Shown piece by piece: positions 42,995-51,842 of a DNA stretch of 64,000 nucleotides (within the stretch, counting starts at the first letter, position 1; each line of letters opens with the position of its first letter). Where the stretch lies: the NCBI RefSeq assembly GCF_018598555.1, contig NZ_JAHEWN010000012.1:1-64000 (forward strand), read 5' to 3'. Made by a program: the position numbers and the translations under genes. This DNA is from Curtobacterium aurantiacum. Lineage in GTDB: Bacteria > Actinomycetota > Actinomycetes > Actinomycetales > Microbacteriaceae. The notes below the pieces were generated by a model that did not search any database, was not told where the DNA came from, and saw nothing but the letters and a program-made list of their open reading frames with translations.

Positions 42995-44026
42995 TCAGGC
43001 GGGGGCGCGGCCGGTGGACTCGCGGACGCTCAGGGTGAGCGAGGGGCCCGGGCGTGAGGGGAGTGGGACACGGGCGTCGATCTGCTCGCGGAGCAGGGCC
43101 GCCGCACGCTGCCCGAGCTCGACGGTGTCGCGGGTGAGCGAGGTGATCGCCGGCCGGACGAGCCGGATCATCGCCGAGTCGTCGAAGGACACGATCGAGA
43201 CGTCGCCGGGCACCGCGACGCCCATCTCGCTCGCCACGCCCAGCCCGGCGACCGCGAGCACGTCGTTGTCGTAGACGATCGCGGTCGGTCGGACGCTCCG
43301 GGACAGCAGCGTGCGGGTGGCGCTCGCGCCGGCCTCGGCCGAGTAGTCCGTCGGGACCGAGACCGCGTCGTCGAGCCCCTCGTCAGCGGCGAAGGCCCGG
43401 AGCCGGTCCATGCGCATCGCGGTGTGCTCGAACTCCGGACGCCCGGCGACGTGGGCGATGCGCCGGTGCCCGAGGGCGTGCAGGTACCGCAGAACGGTGT
43501 CGGTGGCGTCCGAGTCGTCGATCCAGACCGTGGGTGCTGCGCCGTCGGGGGAGGGGTGCGAGCCGACGACGACGGTCGGCATGCCGAGGTCGGCGAGCAG
43601 GGCGAGCCGGGCGTCGTCGCGACGGGGGTCGATCACGATCACGCCGTCGACACGGTGTCCGCGCCACCAGTCCCGGTAGGTCTCGAGCTCTTCCTCGGCA
43701 TCGCGCGCGACGAGCAGGTTCATGCCGACGTGGGTGCCGGCCAGGCCGAGCTGGATGCCGGAGATCAGGTCGCCGAAGAACGACTCCGTGCCCAGGGTCC
43801 GCGCTGGTCGGTTCAGCACGAACCCGATGGAGCCGGCCTTCGCGCCGCCGAGTGCCCGCGCGGCGGTGTGCGGCTGCCAGTCGAGTTCGCGGGCGATCTC
43901 GCGCACGCGACGTCGGGTCTCGTCGGACACGCCTGGTCGGTCGTTCAAGGCGAACGACACCGCGCTGATGGACACGCCGGCCCGCGCGGCGATGTCGGCG
44001 ATCGTCGTTCGACGCTTGGTGGCCAC
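42995..44026 (-). CDS. LacI-family repressor of the glycan locus
   Basis: A 343-residue LacI/GalR regulator. The N-terminal helix-turn-helix TTIADIAARAGVSISAVSFALNDRPGVSDETRRRV is followed by the hinge helix PHTAARALGG and a periplasmic-binding-like sugar domain. It is divergent from the sugar transporter operon and two palindromes lie in the gap between. The GTG start lies seven bases after a minus-strand TATAGT (44034-44039) that overlaps one palindrome, pointing to a leaderless, self-repressed mRNA. The inducer is probably a mannose-containing oligosaccharide or mannose, by context. Confidence 0.94.
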   Translation of the reverse strand: MATKRRTTIADIAARAGVSISAVSFALNDRPGVSDETRRRVREIARELDWQPHTAARALGGAKAGSIGFVLNRPARTLGTESFFGDLISGIQLGLAGTHVGMNLLVARDAEEELETYRDWWRGHRVDGVIVIDPRRDDARLALLADLGMPTVVVGSHPSPDGAAPTVWIDDSDATDTVLRYLHALGHRRIAHVAGRPEFEHTAMRMDRLRAFAADEGLDDAVSVPTDYSAEAGASATRTLLSRSVRPTAIVYDNDVLAVAGLGVASEMGVAVPGDVSIVSFDDSAMIRLVRPAITSLTRDTVELGQRAAALLREQIDARVPLPSRPGPSLTLSVRESTGRAPA

Positions 44027-44031
44027 GGGGT

Positions 44032-44051
44032 TGACTATAGCGCTTTAGTCA
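44032..44051. promoter_or_regulatory. LacI operator O1 over the repressor promoter
   Basis: TGACTATAGCGCTTTAGTCA is a 20-base palindrome with a single mismatched pair (positions 7 and 14). It contains the repressor's own -10 hexamer, so binding would autoregulate. Confidence 0.65.
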
Positions 44052-44088
44052 TCCACAGTGGCTGCCACACACGGGTTCGGTAACTGCT

Positions 44089-44104
44089 GCTGAACCGGTT
44101 CAGC
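44089..44104. promoter_or_regulatory. LacI operator O2 before the transporter operon
   Basis: GCTGAACCGGTTCAGC is a perfect 16-base palindrome with the central CG typical of LacI/GalR sites, 23 bases before the start of the substrate-binding protein gene. A partial copy (ACCGGTTCA) also lies before the endoglycosidase gene at about 51816-51824. Confidence 0.8.
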
Positions 44105-44126
44105 TATGACGAGGGAGTCAGACGCC

Positions 44127-45419
44127 ATGAGGACCAGCACACGCATGACGAGGGGCCGCGCCACCGCGTTGCTCGCGACGGCCGCCGCCACGGCGCTCGT
44201 CCTGACCGGTTGCTCGAGCGGCGGGAACGCGGCCGACGGCGGCAACGGGGAGATCAGCGGGACCATCACGCTGCAGACCTGGGCGCTCACGCCGACCTAC
44301 ACGGGGTACCTCAACGGGGTCATCGAGGACTTCGAGGAGGCCCACCCGGACGCGAAGGTCAAGCTGCAGGACCAGCCCGGCGACGGGTACGCCGACAAGG
44401 TGCTCAGCCAGGCATCGTCGAACAGCCTGCCCGACGTCATCAACCTGCCGCCGGACATCGCCCTGCCCCTCGCGAAGCGCGGGTTCCTGCAGGACGTCGG
44501 GAAGGACGACCCGAAGCTCGCCAGCACGTACGTCGCCGGCGCGGTGGACTCGTACGAGTACAAGGGCGTCGACGGCACGTTCGGCTACCCCTGGTACCTC
44601 AACACCGACGTGAACTACTGGAACGCGACGATGTTCGCCAAGTGCGGCCTCGACGCGAAGAACCCGCCGAAGACCACCGACGAGCTGTTCACGCAGGCCA
44701 AGACCATGCACGAGAACTGCCCGACCGACTACCTGATGAGCCGGAAGCCCGGCCTCGGTGACTTCACGCTCGCCGGCGTCAAGGTGCTCAACGCCGACGG
44801 CACGAAGTTCACCTTCGCCGACTCGTCGAAGGCCGCCGACCTGATCGACCGCTACAAGGACGCGTACCAGGACGGCTACATGCCCTCCAACGTGCTGAAC
44901 AGCGACTACCTCGGCAACTCCACCCTGTTCACGCAGGCCAAGGTCGCCTGGACCACCGGTGGTGCGACCTCGCTCGCCGACTTCGAGAAGAACAACCCGT
45001 CGCTCAAGGGCAAGGTCACCGTCAGCCCCGCGCTCGACACCCCGCCGCTCTACGTGCAGGGCCTGTCGGTGTCGAGCAAGTCGAAGCACCTCGCCACCGC
45101 CGAGGCCTTCGCGAAGTTCATGACGAACGCCAAGAACCAGGAGGCGTTCGCCCACGAGGTCAACATCTTCCCGTCCACCACGTCGTCGCAGTCCGACCCG
45201 TACTTCTCGAAGGACGACGGCACCGTGAACGGCGAGGCCCGGGTCCTGGCGAACGAGGCCCTGAAGTCGGCGGAGGTCATCAACCCGGTCGAGGCGAACT
45301 CCGCGATGACGGACTTCCTCGACCAGCAGATCGCCCTCGCCATGAAGGGTCAGGTGGCACCGGAGAAGGCGCTCGAGACCGCCCAGACCAAGATGAACAG
45401 CCTGCTGGCCAACGGCTGA
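44127..45419 (+). CDS. Sugar ABC transporter substrate-binding lipoprotein
   Basis: A 430-residue family 1 solute-binding lipoprotein. The lipobox LVLTGC places the lipidated Cys at about residue 30, followed by a Gly/Asn linker. The body has DVINLPPDIALPLAKRGFLQDV and YNGVPW-like segment GYPWYLNTDVNYWN of oligosaccharide-binding proteins. It would deliver released N-glycan oligosaccharides to the permeases. GAGGGAG before the ATG at 44127 makes this start better than the ATG at 44106, which touches the operator. Confidence 0.93.
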   Translation: MRTSTRMTRGRATALLATAAATALVLTGCSSGGNAADGGNGEISGTITLQTWALTPTYTGYLNGVIEDFEEAHPDAKVKLQDQPGDGYADKVLSQASSNSLPDVINLPPDIALPLAKRGFLQDVGKDDPKLASTYVAGAVDSYEYKGVDGTFGYPWYLNTDVNYWNATMFAKCGLDAKNPPKTTDELFTQAKTMHENCPTDYLMSRKPGLGDFTLAGVKVLNADGTKFTFADSSKAADLIDRYKDAYQDGYMPSNVLNSDYLGNSTLFTQAKVAWTTGGATSLADFEKNNPSLKGKVTVSPALDTPPLYVQGLSVSSKSKHLATAEAFAKFMTNAKNQEAFAHEVNIFPSTTSSQSDPYFSKDDGTVNGEARVLANEALKSAEVINPVEANSAMTDFLDQQIALAMKGQVAPEKALETAQTKMNSLLANG

Positions 45420-45452
45420 TCCAGCCCCGAAGAAGAGAGAGGGAGGATCGCC

Positions 45453-46331
45453 ATGCGCGCCAACCGCTGGTACACGCCCTGGTTGCTCGTCCTGCCGGCA
45501 CTGATCTGGCTCGTCGCGTTCAGCCTGTGGCCCTCGATCAACACGGTCCGGCTGTCGTTCACGAACGCGAGCCCGCTCGGCGGCGTCAGCCAGTGGGTCG
45601 GGGTCCAGAACTTCGAGACCCTGCTCGCCGACCCGCAGGTGTGGGAGGCGCTGCTCAACAGCGTCATCTACATGGCGGTCTGCCTGCCGCTGCTGACGGT
45701 CCTCCCGCTCCTCATCGCGGTGCTCGTGCAGCAGAAGCTGCCCGGGATCGCGTTCTTCCGCACCGCGTTCTACACGCCGGTCATCGCCTCCGCGGTGGTC
45801 GTCGGCCTCATCTGGACGTGGATCCTCGACGACCGCGGGGTCATCAACGAGATGGCACAGGCCCTCGGCATCGTGCAGGGCAGCGTGCCGTTCCTGACCG
45901 ACCGGTGGCTGCTGCTCCTCAGCGCCATCAGCCTGACGGTGTGGAAGGGGCTCGGCTACTACATGATCATCTTCCTGGCCGCCCTCGGGAACGTCGGCAA
46001 GGACCTGCACGAGGCCGCCGCCCTCGACGGCGCCGGCGCGGTCCGACGCTTCTGGTCGGTCACGATGCCCGGGGTCCGCGGCACCATGACGCTCGTCGGG
46101 ATCCTGGTGTGCGTCTCCGCGCTCCGGGTGTTCAGCGAGCTCTACATCCTCACCAACGGCACCGGCGGGCCCGGCGGGCAGGACAACTCGCTCGTCATGC
46201 TCATCCAGCAGTACGCCCGCGGCTTCACCGGCAACCTCGGCTACGCGTCCGCCCTGAGCCTCCTGCTCTTCGTCGTGACGCTCGTGCCGATGCTCGCCCT
46301 CGCCCGGATGAACAGCAAGGCGGACAAGTGA
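45453..46331 (+). CDS. Sugar ABC transporter permease, first subunit (MalF-like)
   Basis: A 292-residue permease with six TM segments (LLVLPALIWLVAFSLW at the N-terminus) and the EAA loop EAAALDGAGAVRRFWSVTMPGVRG (about residues 190-212). It pairs with the following permease. AGAGGGAGG precedes the ATG. Confidence 0.93.
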   Translation: MRANRWYTPWLLVLPALIWLVAFSLWPSINTVRLSFTNASPLGGVSQWVGVQNFETLLADPQVWEALLNSVIYMAVCLPLLTVLPLLIAVLVQQKLPGIAFFRTAFYTPVIASAVVVGLIWTWILDDRGVINEMAQALGIVQGSVPFLTDRWLLLLSAISLTVWKGLGYYMIIFLAALGNVGKDLHEAAALDGAGAVRRFWSVTMPGVRGTMTLVGILVCVSALRVFSELYILTNGTGGPGGQDNSLVMLIQQYARGFTGNLGYASALSLLLFVVTLVPMLALARMNSKADK

Positions 46332-47305
46332 CGAACACGACCAGCACGACCGAACCCGTCATCGGCGGCGCGCAGGGCGCAGCCAGCCCGACGCCGGACG
46401 TGACCGGCGCGACGGGCGCGGGACGGGCCTCCAGGCAGGACGGACGCGACGGACGCAAGCGGCGCCGCGCGGTCTGGGGCGTCATGTCCACCCGCGAGAA
46501 GGTCATCCGCTACGTCCTGCTCATCGTGGTGCTCTTCATCACGATCGGCCCGTTCCTGTGGCAGCTGTCCACCTCGCTCAAGGGCGCGGGTGAGGACATC
46601 TACACGGCGAACCCGTCCTTCATCCCGTCCGAGCCGACGTTCGACAACTACCTCAAGGTGGCCGCCGCGATCCCCGTCTGGCGCTACATCGGCAACTCGC
46701 TGCTCGTCGCCGCGATCGACGTGCTCGGCAACATCCTGTTCGCGACCCTGGCCGGATTCGCCCTCGCCCGTCTGCAGTGGCGGCACCGGAAGCTCGTGCT
46801 CGGGCTGTTCCTCGGCACCCTGGTGCTGCCCGGGGAAGCGACGATCATCTCGCAGTTCGTCACCGTCAAGGACCTGGGCCTCGCCGACAACCTGGTCGGT
46901 GTCGCCCTGCCCGGCATGATCGCGGCGCTCAACGTGCTGCTGATGTTCAACGCGTTCCGGCAGATCCCCGAGGAGATCGACCAGGCCGCCGTGATGGACG
47001 GCGCGAACGCCCTGCAACGCCTGCGGTGGATCTCGCTGCCCGCCGTGCAGGGGACGATCGCCGTCATCGCGATCTTCTCGTTCATCGGCGCGTGGGACGA
47101 CTTCCTCTGGCCGCTCATCGTGCTGCAGTCACCGGAGAACCTCACCCTGACCGTGGGGTTGCAGTACCTGCAGGGCACGTTCGCCACCGACCAGCGGATG
47201 ATCGCAGCCGGCACCATGATCGCGTTCATCCCGATCGCCGTGATCTTCGCCGTCCTGCAGCGCTTCTTCTTCAAGGGCGTCGAAGAGGGCGGTGTGAAGG
47301 GCTGA
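46328..47305 (+). CDS. Sugar ABC transporter permease, second subunit (MalG-like)
   Basis: A 325-residue permease whose first 55 residues are a Thr/Gly/Ala-rich and then basic cytosolic extension. TM segments follow from VIRYVLLIVVLFITIG, and the EAA loop is EIDQAAVMDGANALQRLRWISLPAVQG. The GTG start overlaps the upstream stop by four bases, and a TGATG overlap joins it to the glycosidase gene. No dedicated ATPase gene is present, so a shared MsiK-type ATPase encoded elsewhere is expected. Confidence 0.93.
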   Translation: MTNTTSTTEPVIGGAQGAASPTPDVTGATGAGRASRQDGRDGRKRRRAVWGVMSTREKVIRYVLLIVVLFITIGPFLWQLSTSLKGAGEDIYTANPSFIPSEPTFDNYLKVAAAIPVWRYIGNSLLVAAIDVLGNILFATLAGFALARLQWRHRKLVLGLFLGTLVLPGEATIISQFVTVKDLGLADNLVGVALPGMIAALNVLLMFNAFRQIPEEIDQAAVMDGANALQRLRWISLPAVQGTIAVIAIFSFIGAWDDFLWPLIVLQSPENLTLTVGLQYLQGTFATDQRMIAAGTMIAFIPIAVIFAVLQRFFFKGVEEGGVKG

Positions 47306-48720
47306 TGCGCTTCGGGGTCAACTACACGCCCTCGGTCGGCTGGTTCCACTCGTGGCTCGACTTCTCACGGTCGGACACCGCCAGGGACCTCGAGGCCATC
47401 GCGTCGATCGGCGCCGACCACGTGCGGATCTTCCCGCTCTGGCCGGTCGTCCAGCCGAACCGGACGCTCATCCGCCAGCAGGCCCTCGACGACGTCGCGA
47501 CGGTCGTCGACCTCGCCGGGTCGTTCGGGCTCGACGTCAACGTCGACGCCCTGCAGGGGCACCTGTCGAGCTTCGACTTCGTGCCGTCCTGGCTCGACAG
47601 CTGGCACCGCCGGAACATGTTCACCGACCCGGACGTGGTCGCGTCGACCGCCGCGTACGTCCGGGCGCTCGCCCGAGCGGTCGCCGGCAAGCCGAACCTG
47701 CTCGGGATCACCATCGGCAACGAGGTCAACCAGTTCGCGCACGCGCCGCACCCCGCGCCGCACGCGATCACGGCGGAGCAGGGGCACGCGTGGGCGGCGA
47801 CGATGGTCGCGGCGGCGCGAGCGGGGCTGTCATCGGGGTCGGTGGGGTCGGTGGGGTCGGTGGAGTCGGCCGGGTCGTCCGGTTCGTCCGGCCTGGAGGC
47901 TCGGCTCGGCTCCGCCACGGCCGTCACCCCCGCCGCCGGGTCGCGCCCCGGGCCACTGGTCACCGTCGCGCAGTACGACGCGGCCTGGTACGACGACGCC
48001 CAGCCCTTCGGCCCGGAGCACGCGGCGGACCACGGCGACGCCACGGTCACGCACTCGTGGGTGTTCAACGGCTCGGCGGCCCTGCACGGCGCCCTCGGGG
48101 CCGGGTCGGTGCGGCACGGGGAGTACCTGCTCCAGCTCGCCGCGGCCTGGAACCGCGACGCCGGCCGGCCGAACTGGCTGCAGGAGGTCGGAGCCCCCAC
48201 CAACGTCGTCGACCCCGCCGACGCCGCCGCGTTCACCGAGCAGACCATCCGGCACGTCCTCGACGCGCAGCAGGTGCTCGGGGTGACGTGGTGGTGCTCC
48301 CACGACGTCGCCCGGTCGCTCGCCGACTTCCCGGAGCTCGAGTACGACCTCGGGCTGTTCACGAACGACGGACGGCTGAAGCCCGCCGGCGAGGCGTTCG
48401 CCGCCCTCGCCCGCGCCGAGCACACCCGCGACGCCCGTGCCGCACCGCCGACCACCGCGCTCGTCCTCGACGACGTGCTGTCCGACGGCACCGACCGGCA
48501 CGGCACCCGCGCCGACTGCGCCCCGGGCGGTCGGTTCGCCGCCGCCTGGCTCGCCCTGGCCGAGGCCGCACCGGACGGCCGCGGGCCCCAGGTCGTCCTG
48601 CGCTCCCGACTGTCCGACACCGCACTGCTGGCGGCCCGCGGCATCGACCGCTGCGTCGACGTGCCGTCCGACCTCGACACCACCACCGTCCGCGTCGCCC
48701 ACCCCGCGACCACCGCCTGA
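47305..48720 (+). CDS. Glycoside hydrolase family 5 protein (GH5_18-like beta-mannosidase)
   Basis: A 471-residue cytosolic TIM-barrel glycosidase starting MRFGVNYTPSVGWFHSW. The acid/base Glu140 is in IGNEVNQFAH and the nucleophile Glu294 in WLQEVGAP. The N-terminal part matches Bifidobacterium GH5_18 enzymes that split Man-beta-1,4-GlcNAc, the product expected after Endo H cleavage and alpha-mannose removal. A Ser/Gly/Val repeat at residues about 176-196 (DNA 47833-47892, GGGTCGGTG units) is an in-frame insertion. It starts by a one-base overlap after the permease. The subfamily is inferred, not proven. Confidence 0.82.
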   Translation: MRFGVNYTPSVGWFHSWLDFSRSDTARDLEAIASIGADHVRIFPLWPVVQPNRTLIRQQALDDVATVVDLAGSFGLDVNVDALQGHLSSFDFVPSWLDSWHRRNMFTDPDVVASTAAYVRALARAVAGKPNLLGITIGNEVNQFAHAPHPAPHAITAEQGHAWAATMVAAARAGLSSGSVGSVGSVESAGSSGSSGLEARLGSATAVTPAAGSRPGPLVTVAQYDAAWYDDAQPFGPEHAADHGDATVTHSWVFNGSAALHGALGAGSVRHGEYLLQLAAAWNRDAGRPNWLQEVGAPTNVVDPADAAAFTEQTIRHVLDAQQVLGVTWWCSHDVARSLADFPELEYDLGLFTNDGRLKPAGEAFAALARAEHTRDARAAPPTTALVLDDVLSDGTDRHGTRADCAPGGRFAAAWLALAEAAPDGRGPQVVLRSRLSDTALLAARGIDRCVDVPSDLDTTTVRVAHPATTA

Positions 48721-48734
48721 CCCAGGAAGGCCAC

Positions 48735-51700
48735 ATGCACGACGACATCCCCCTCACCACCGGACGCGCCCGACGGGTGCTCGACGAGCGGATCACCCCC
48801 GCGGTGCACGCGACCACGACGGCCCTCGAGACCGCCTGGCACGAGCTGCCGGGGGAGCCGATCCCGCCGACCGAGGGGCTCGCGCTCACGTTCGAGCCCT
48901 ACGAGGTCGGCACCCCGTGGGGCGCGGCCTGGGGCACGACGTGGTTCCGGCTGACCGGGACCGTGCCGACCGAGTGGGCCGGGCGCCGGGTGGAGGCGGT
49001 CATCGACCTCGGCTTCGACAAGAACATGCCCGGGTTCCAGTGCGAGGGACTCGTCTACCTGGCCGACGGCACGCCCGTGAAGTCGATCAACCCGCGCAAC
49101 CAGTGGGTCCTCGTCACGGAGCGGGCCGAGGGCGGCGAGACGGTCGAACTCTTCGTCGAGGCCGCGTCGAACCCCGTCCTGCTCGACTACCACCCCTTCC
49201 TGCCGACACAGGAGGGCGACGTGCAGACCTCGTCTTCGAAGCGCCTCTACGCCACCCGCCGGATGGAGCTCGCCGTCTTCGAGTCCGAGGTGCACGAACT
49301 CGCCCTCGACATCGACGTCCTGCTCGAACTGCAGGCCGAGCTGCCCGCCGGACCCCGACGCATGCGGATCCTGCAGGCCCTCGACGACGCCCTCGACGCG
49401 CTCGACCTGCAGCACATCCCGGAGACCGCCGGGGACGCCCGTGCGGCGCTCGCCGAGGTGCTGGCCGCCCCGGCCGAGGCCTCGGCGCACACGATCTCCG
49501 CCGTGGGGCACGCCCACATCGACTCCGCCTGGCTCTGGCCCGTGCGCGAGACGATCCGGAAGGTCGCCCGCACCACCTCGACGATGACCGAGCTCATCGA
49601 CCAGACCGACGACTTCCTGTACGGCATGTCGAGCGCGCAGCAGTACGCGTGGATCAAGGAGCACCGCCCCGAGGTCTACGCCCGCGTCACGGCCGCGGTC
49701 GAGGCCGGCCGGTTCCTGCCGATCGGTGGCATGTGGGTCGAGTCCGACACCGTGATGCCCACCGGCGAGAGCATCGTCCGGCAGTTCTCGCAGGGCCAGC
49801 GGTTCTTCGAGCGCGAGTTCGGCATCCGGCCCAAGGGCGTCTGGCTGCCCGACAGCTTCGGGTACTCGCCGGCGCTGCCGCAGCTCATGCGCCGCGCGGG
49901 GTTCGAGTGGTTCTTCACGCAGAAGATCTCGTGGAACCAGGTGAACAAGTTCCCGCACCACACGTTCCTGTGGGAGGGCATCGACGGGTCGCGGGTGTTC
50001 TCGCACTTCCCGTCGATGGACACCTACAACTCGCGGCTGTCCGGCAGCGAGGTCGCGAAGGCCTCCCGCCAGTTCCGCGAGAACCGGCTCGCCACCGGCT
50101 CGATCGCCCCGGTCGGCTGGGGCGACGGCGGCGGTGGCACCACCCGCGAGATGACCGGCACCGCCGCACGGCTGGCCGACCTCGAGGGCAGCGCGAAGGT
50201 CCGCTGGGAGCACCCGGACGCGTTCTTCGACCGCGCGAAGTCCGAACTGACCGACCCGCCGGTGTGGGTGGGGGAGCTGTACCTCGAGCTGCACCGGGCC
50301 ACGCTCACCTCGCAGCACGGCACGAAGCAGGGCAACCGCCGGTGCGAGCAGCTGCTCATCGAGGCCGAGCTCTGGGCCGCGACCGCCGCCGCCCGCACCG
50401 ACTTCGCCTACCCGTACGACGAACTCGACGCCCTGTGGCAGCAGGTCCTGCTCCAGCAGTTCCACGACATCCTCCCGGGCACCTCGATCGCGTGGGTGCA
50501 CCGCGAAGCGGTCGAGCGCTACGCCGAGACGGCCGCGGCGCTGACCACGATCATCGAGCAGGCGCTCTCGGCGCTCGTCGGCACCGGGGACGCGGCCGTC
50601 GTCGTGAACCCGGCCCCGTTCCTCCAGGCCGGAGCACCAGCGCAGGGCGCCGTCGTGGCGACCGACGTGACGGCGGCGACCGCGGTGTCCCTGACCGAGC
50701 AGGACGGCGGGTACGTGCTGGCGAACGACCTGGTGCGGGTCGTCGTCGACGCGCAGGGGCTCGTGACGAGCGCCGTCGACCTGGTGAGCGGGCGCGAGGC
50801 GATCGCGGCCGGGCAGGCGGCGAACCTGCTGCAGCTGCACCAGGACTTCCCGAACATGTGGGACGCGTGGGACGTCGACCGGTACTACCGCAACCGCGTC
50901 GAGGACCTCGTGTCGACCACCGGCCTGACCGCGTCGGTGGACGACGCCGGAGTCGCCCGGGTCACCGTGTCACGGGCGTTCGGCGACTCGACGGTGACGC
51001 AGGAGATCGTGCTGGCGCCGGGGTCGCGCACCCTGGAGTTCGACCAGGTGACCGACTGGCACGAGACCGAGAAGTTCCTCAAGGTCGCGTTCCCGCTCGA
51101 CGTCCGCGCCGAGCACACCGTCGCGGAGACGCAGTTCGGCGCGCAGAAGCGGGTGACGCACACGAACACCTCGTGGGAGGCCGCGAAGTTCGAGACCTCG
51201 ATGCACCGCTACGTGCTGGTGTCCGAGCCGGGCTTCGGCATCGCGCTCGTGAACGACTCCATCCACGGCTTCGACACCACGCGCGACGCCGTCGACGGGC
51301 ACGTCACCACCACCGTGCGGCTGTCGCTGCTGCGGGCACCGCGGTTCCCCGACCCCGAGACCGACCAGGGCGTCCAGACGCACCGGTACGGCATCGTCAT
51401 CGGGACCGACCAGCTCGGTGCCACGTCGGCCGGCGTGCGGATGAACGCGGGCGCGCGGACGATCACCGGGGCGCACGGCTTCGCGCCGCTCGTGCAGGTG
51501 TCCGGCGACGTCGTGCTGTCGAGCGTGAAGCTCGCCGACGACCGGTCGGGTGACCTGGTCGTTCGCGTCTACGAGCCGTCCGGGCAGCGGGGGACCGGTG
51601 GCATCGAGGTCTCGGTCGACGATGTCGGCTTCGGCCCTGCTGTCGAGGTGACCCTGCTCGAAGAGCCGCTGGCCTCGGCTGAGGCGGTCGATGCGTCCTC

Positions 51701-51758
51701 GTTCGCCGTCGACGCCTACGAGGTCCGCACCTTCCGGTTCCCGCGCACCCGCGCCTGA
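48735..51758 (+). CDS. Alpha-mannosidase, glycoside hydrolase family 38
   Basis: A 1007-residue GH38 enzyme of bacterial length with an N-terminal all-beta domain, catalytic barrel and C-terminal beta domains. The metal site HAHIDSAWLWP spans residues 259-269 (His261, Asp263), the nucleophile is Asp373 in GVWLPDSFGYS, and the three-helix region includes LQQFHDILPGTS. It removes alpha-linked mannose from N-glycan-type oligosaccharides inside the cell; no signal peptide is present. An AGGAAGG ribosome site precedes the ATG, 14 bases after the GH5 stop, so it is in the same operon. Confidence 0.95.
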   Translation: MHDDIPLTTGRARRVLDERITPAVHATTTALETAWHELPGEPIPPTEGLALTFEPYEVGTPWGAAWGTTWFRLTGTVPTEWAGRRVEAVIDLGFDKNMPGFQCEGLVYLADGTPVKSINPRNQWVLVTERAEGGETVELFVEAASNPVLLDYHPFLPTQEGDVQTSSSKRLYATRRMELAVFESEVHELALDIDVLLELQAELPAGPRRMRILQALDDALDALDLQHIPETAGDARAALAEVLAAPAEASAHTISAVGHAHIDSAWLWPVRETIRKVARTTSTMTELIDQTDDFLYGMSSAQQYAWIKEHRPEVYARVTAAVEAGRFLPIGGMWVESDTVMPTGESIVRQFSQGQRFFEREFGIRPKGVWLPDSFGYSPALPQLMRRAGFEWFFTQKISWNQVNKFPHHTFLWEGIDGSRVFSHFPSMDTYNSRLSGSEVAKASRQFRENRLATGSIAPVGWGDGGGGTTREMTGTAARLADLEGSAKVRWEHPDAFFDRAKSELTDPPVWVGELYLELHRATLTSQHGTKQGNRRCEQLLIEAELWAATAAARTDFAYPYDELDALWQQVLLQQFHDILPGTSIAWVHREAVERYAETAAALTTIIEQALSALVGTGDAAVVVNPAPFLQAGAPAQGAVVATDVTAATAVSLTEQDGGYVLANDLVRVVVDAQGLVTSAVDLVSGREAIAAGQAANLLQLHQDFPNMWDAWDVDRYYRNRVEDLVSTTGLTASVDDAGVARVTVSRAFGDSTVTQEIVLAPGSRTLEFDQVTDWHETEKFLKVAFPLDVRAEHTVAETQFGAQKRVTHTNTSWEAAKFETSMHRYVLVSEPGFGIALVNDSIHGFDTTRDAVDGHVTTTVRLSLLRAPRFPDPETDQGVQTHRYGIVIGTDQLGATSAGVRMNAGARTITGAHGFAPLVQVSGDVVLSSVKLADDRSGDLVVRVYEPSGQRGTGGIEVSVDDVGFGPAVEVTLLEEPLASAEAVDASSFAVDAYEVRTFRFPRTRA

Positions 51759-51762
51759 GACT

Positions 51763-51795
51763 CCGCCGCCGGGACTTCGGGTGTCCCGGCGGCGG
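51763..51795 (+). terminator. Hairpin after the alpha-mannosidase gene
   Basis: A 13-base-pair stem (51763-51775 with 51783-51795) with a TTCGGGT loop starts four bases after the stop. A second small inverted repeat (GGTCGGCG/CGCCGACC) follows to 51819. It probably ends the transporter operon or separates it from the endoglycosidase gene. Confidence 0.65.
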
Positions 51796-51842
51796 CCCCG
51801 GTCGGCGACCGCCGACCGGTTCATCACTCGCTGAGGAGTGTC

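Noticed and set aside
47322..50840. Very long minus-strand open frame opposite the mannosidase genes
   Set aside because: Its translation is Arg/Gly/Val/Asp-rich with no family motifs, as expected of the shadow of a GC-rich gene; the plus strand encodes clear GH5 and GH38 enzymes.
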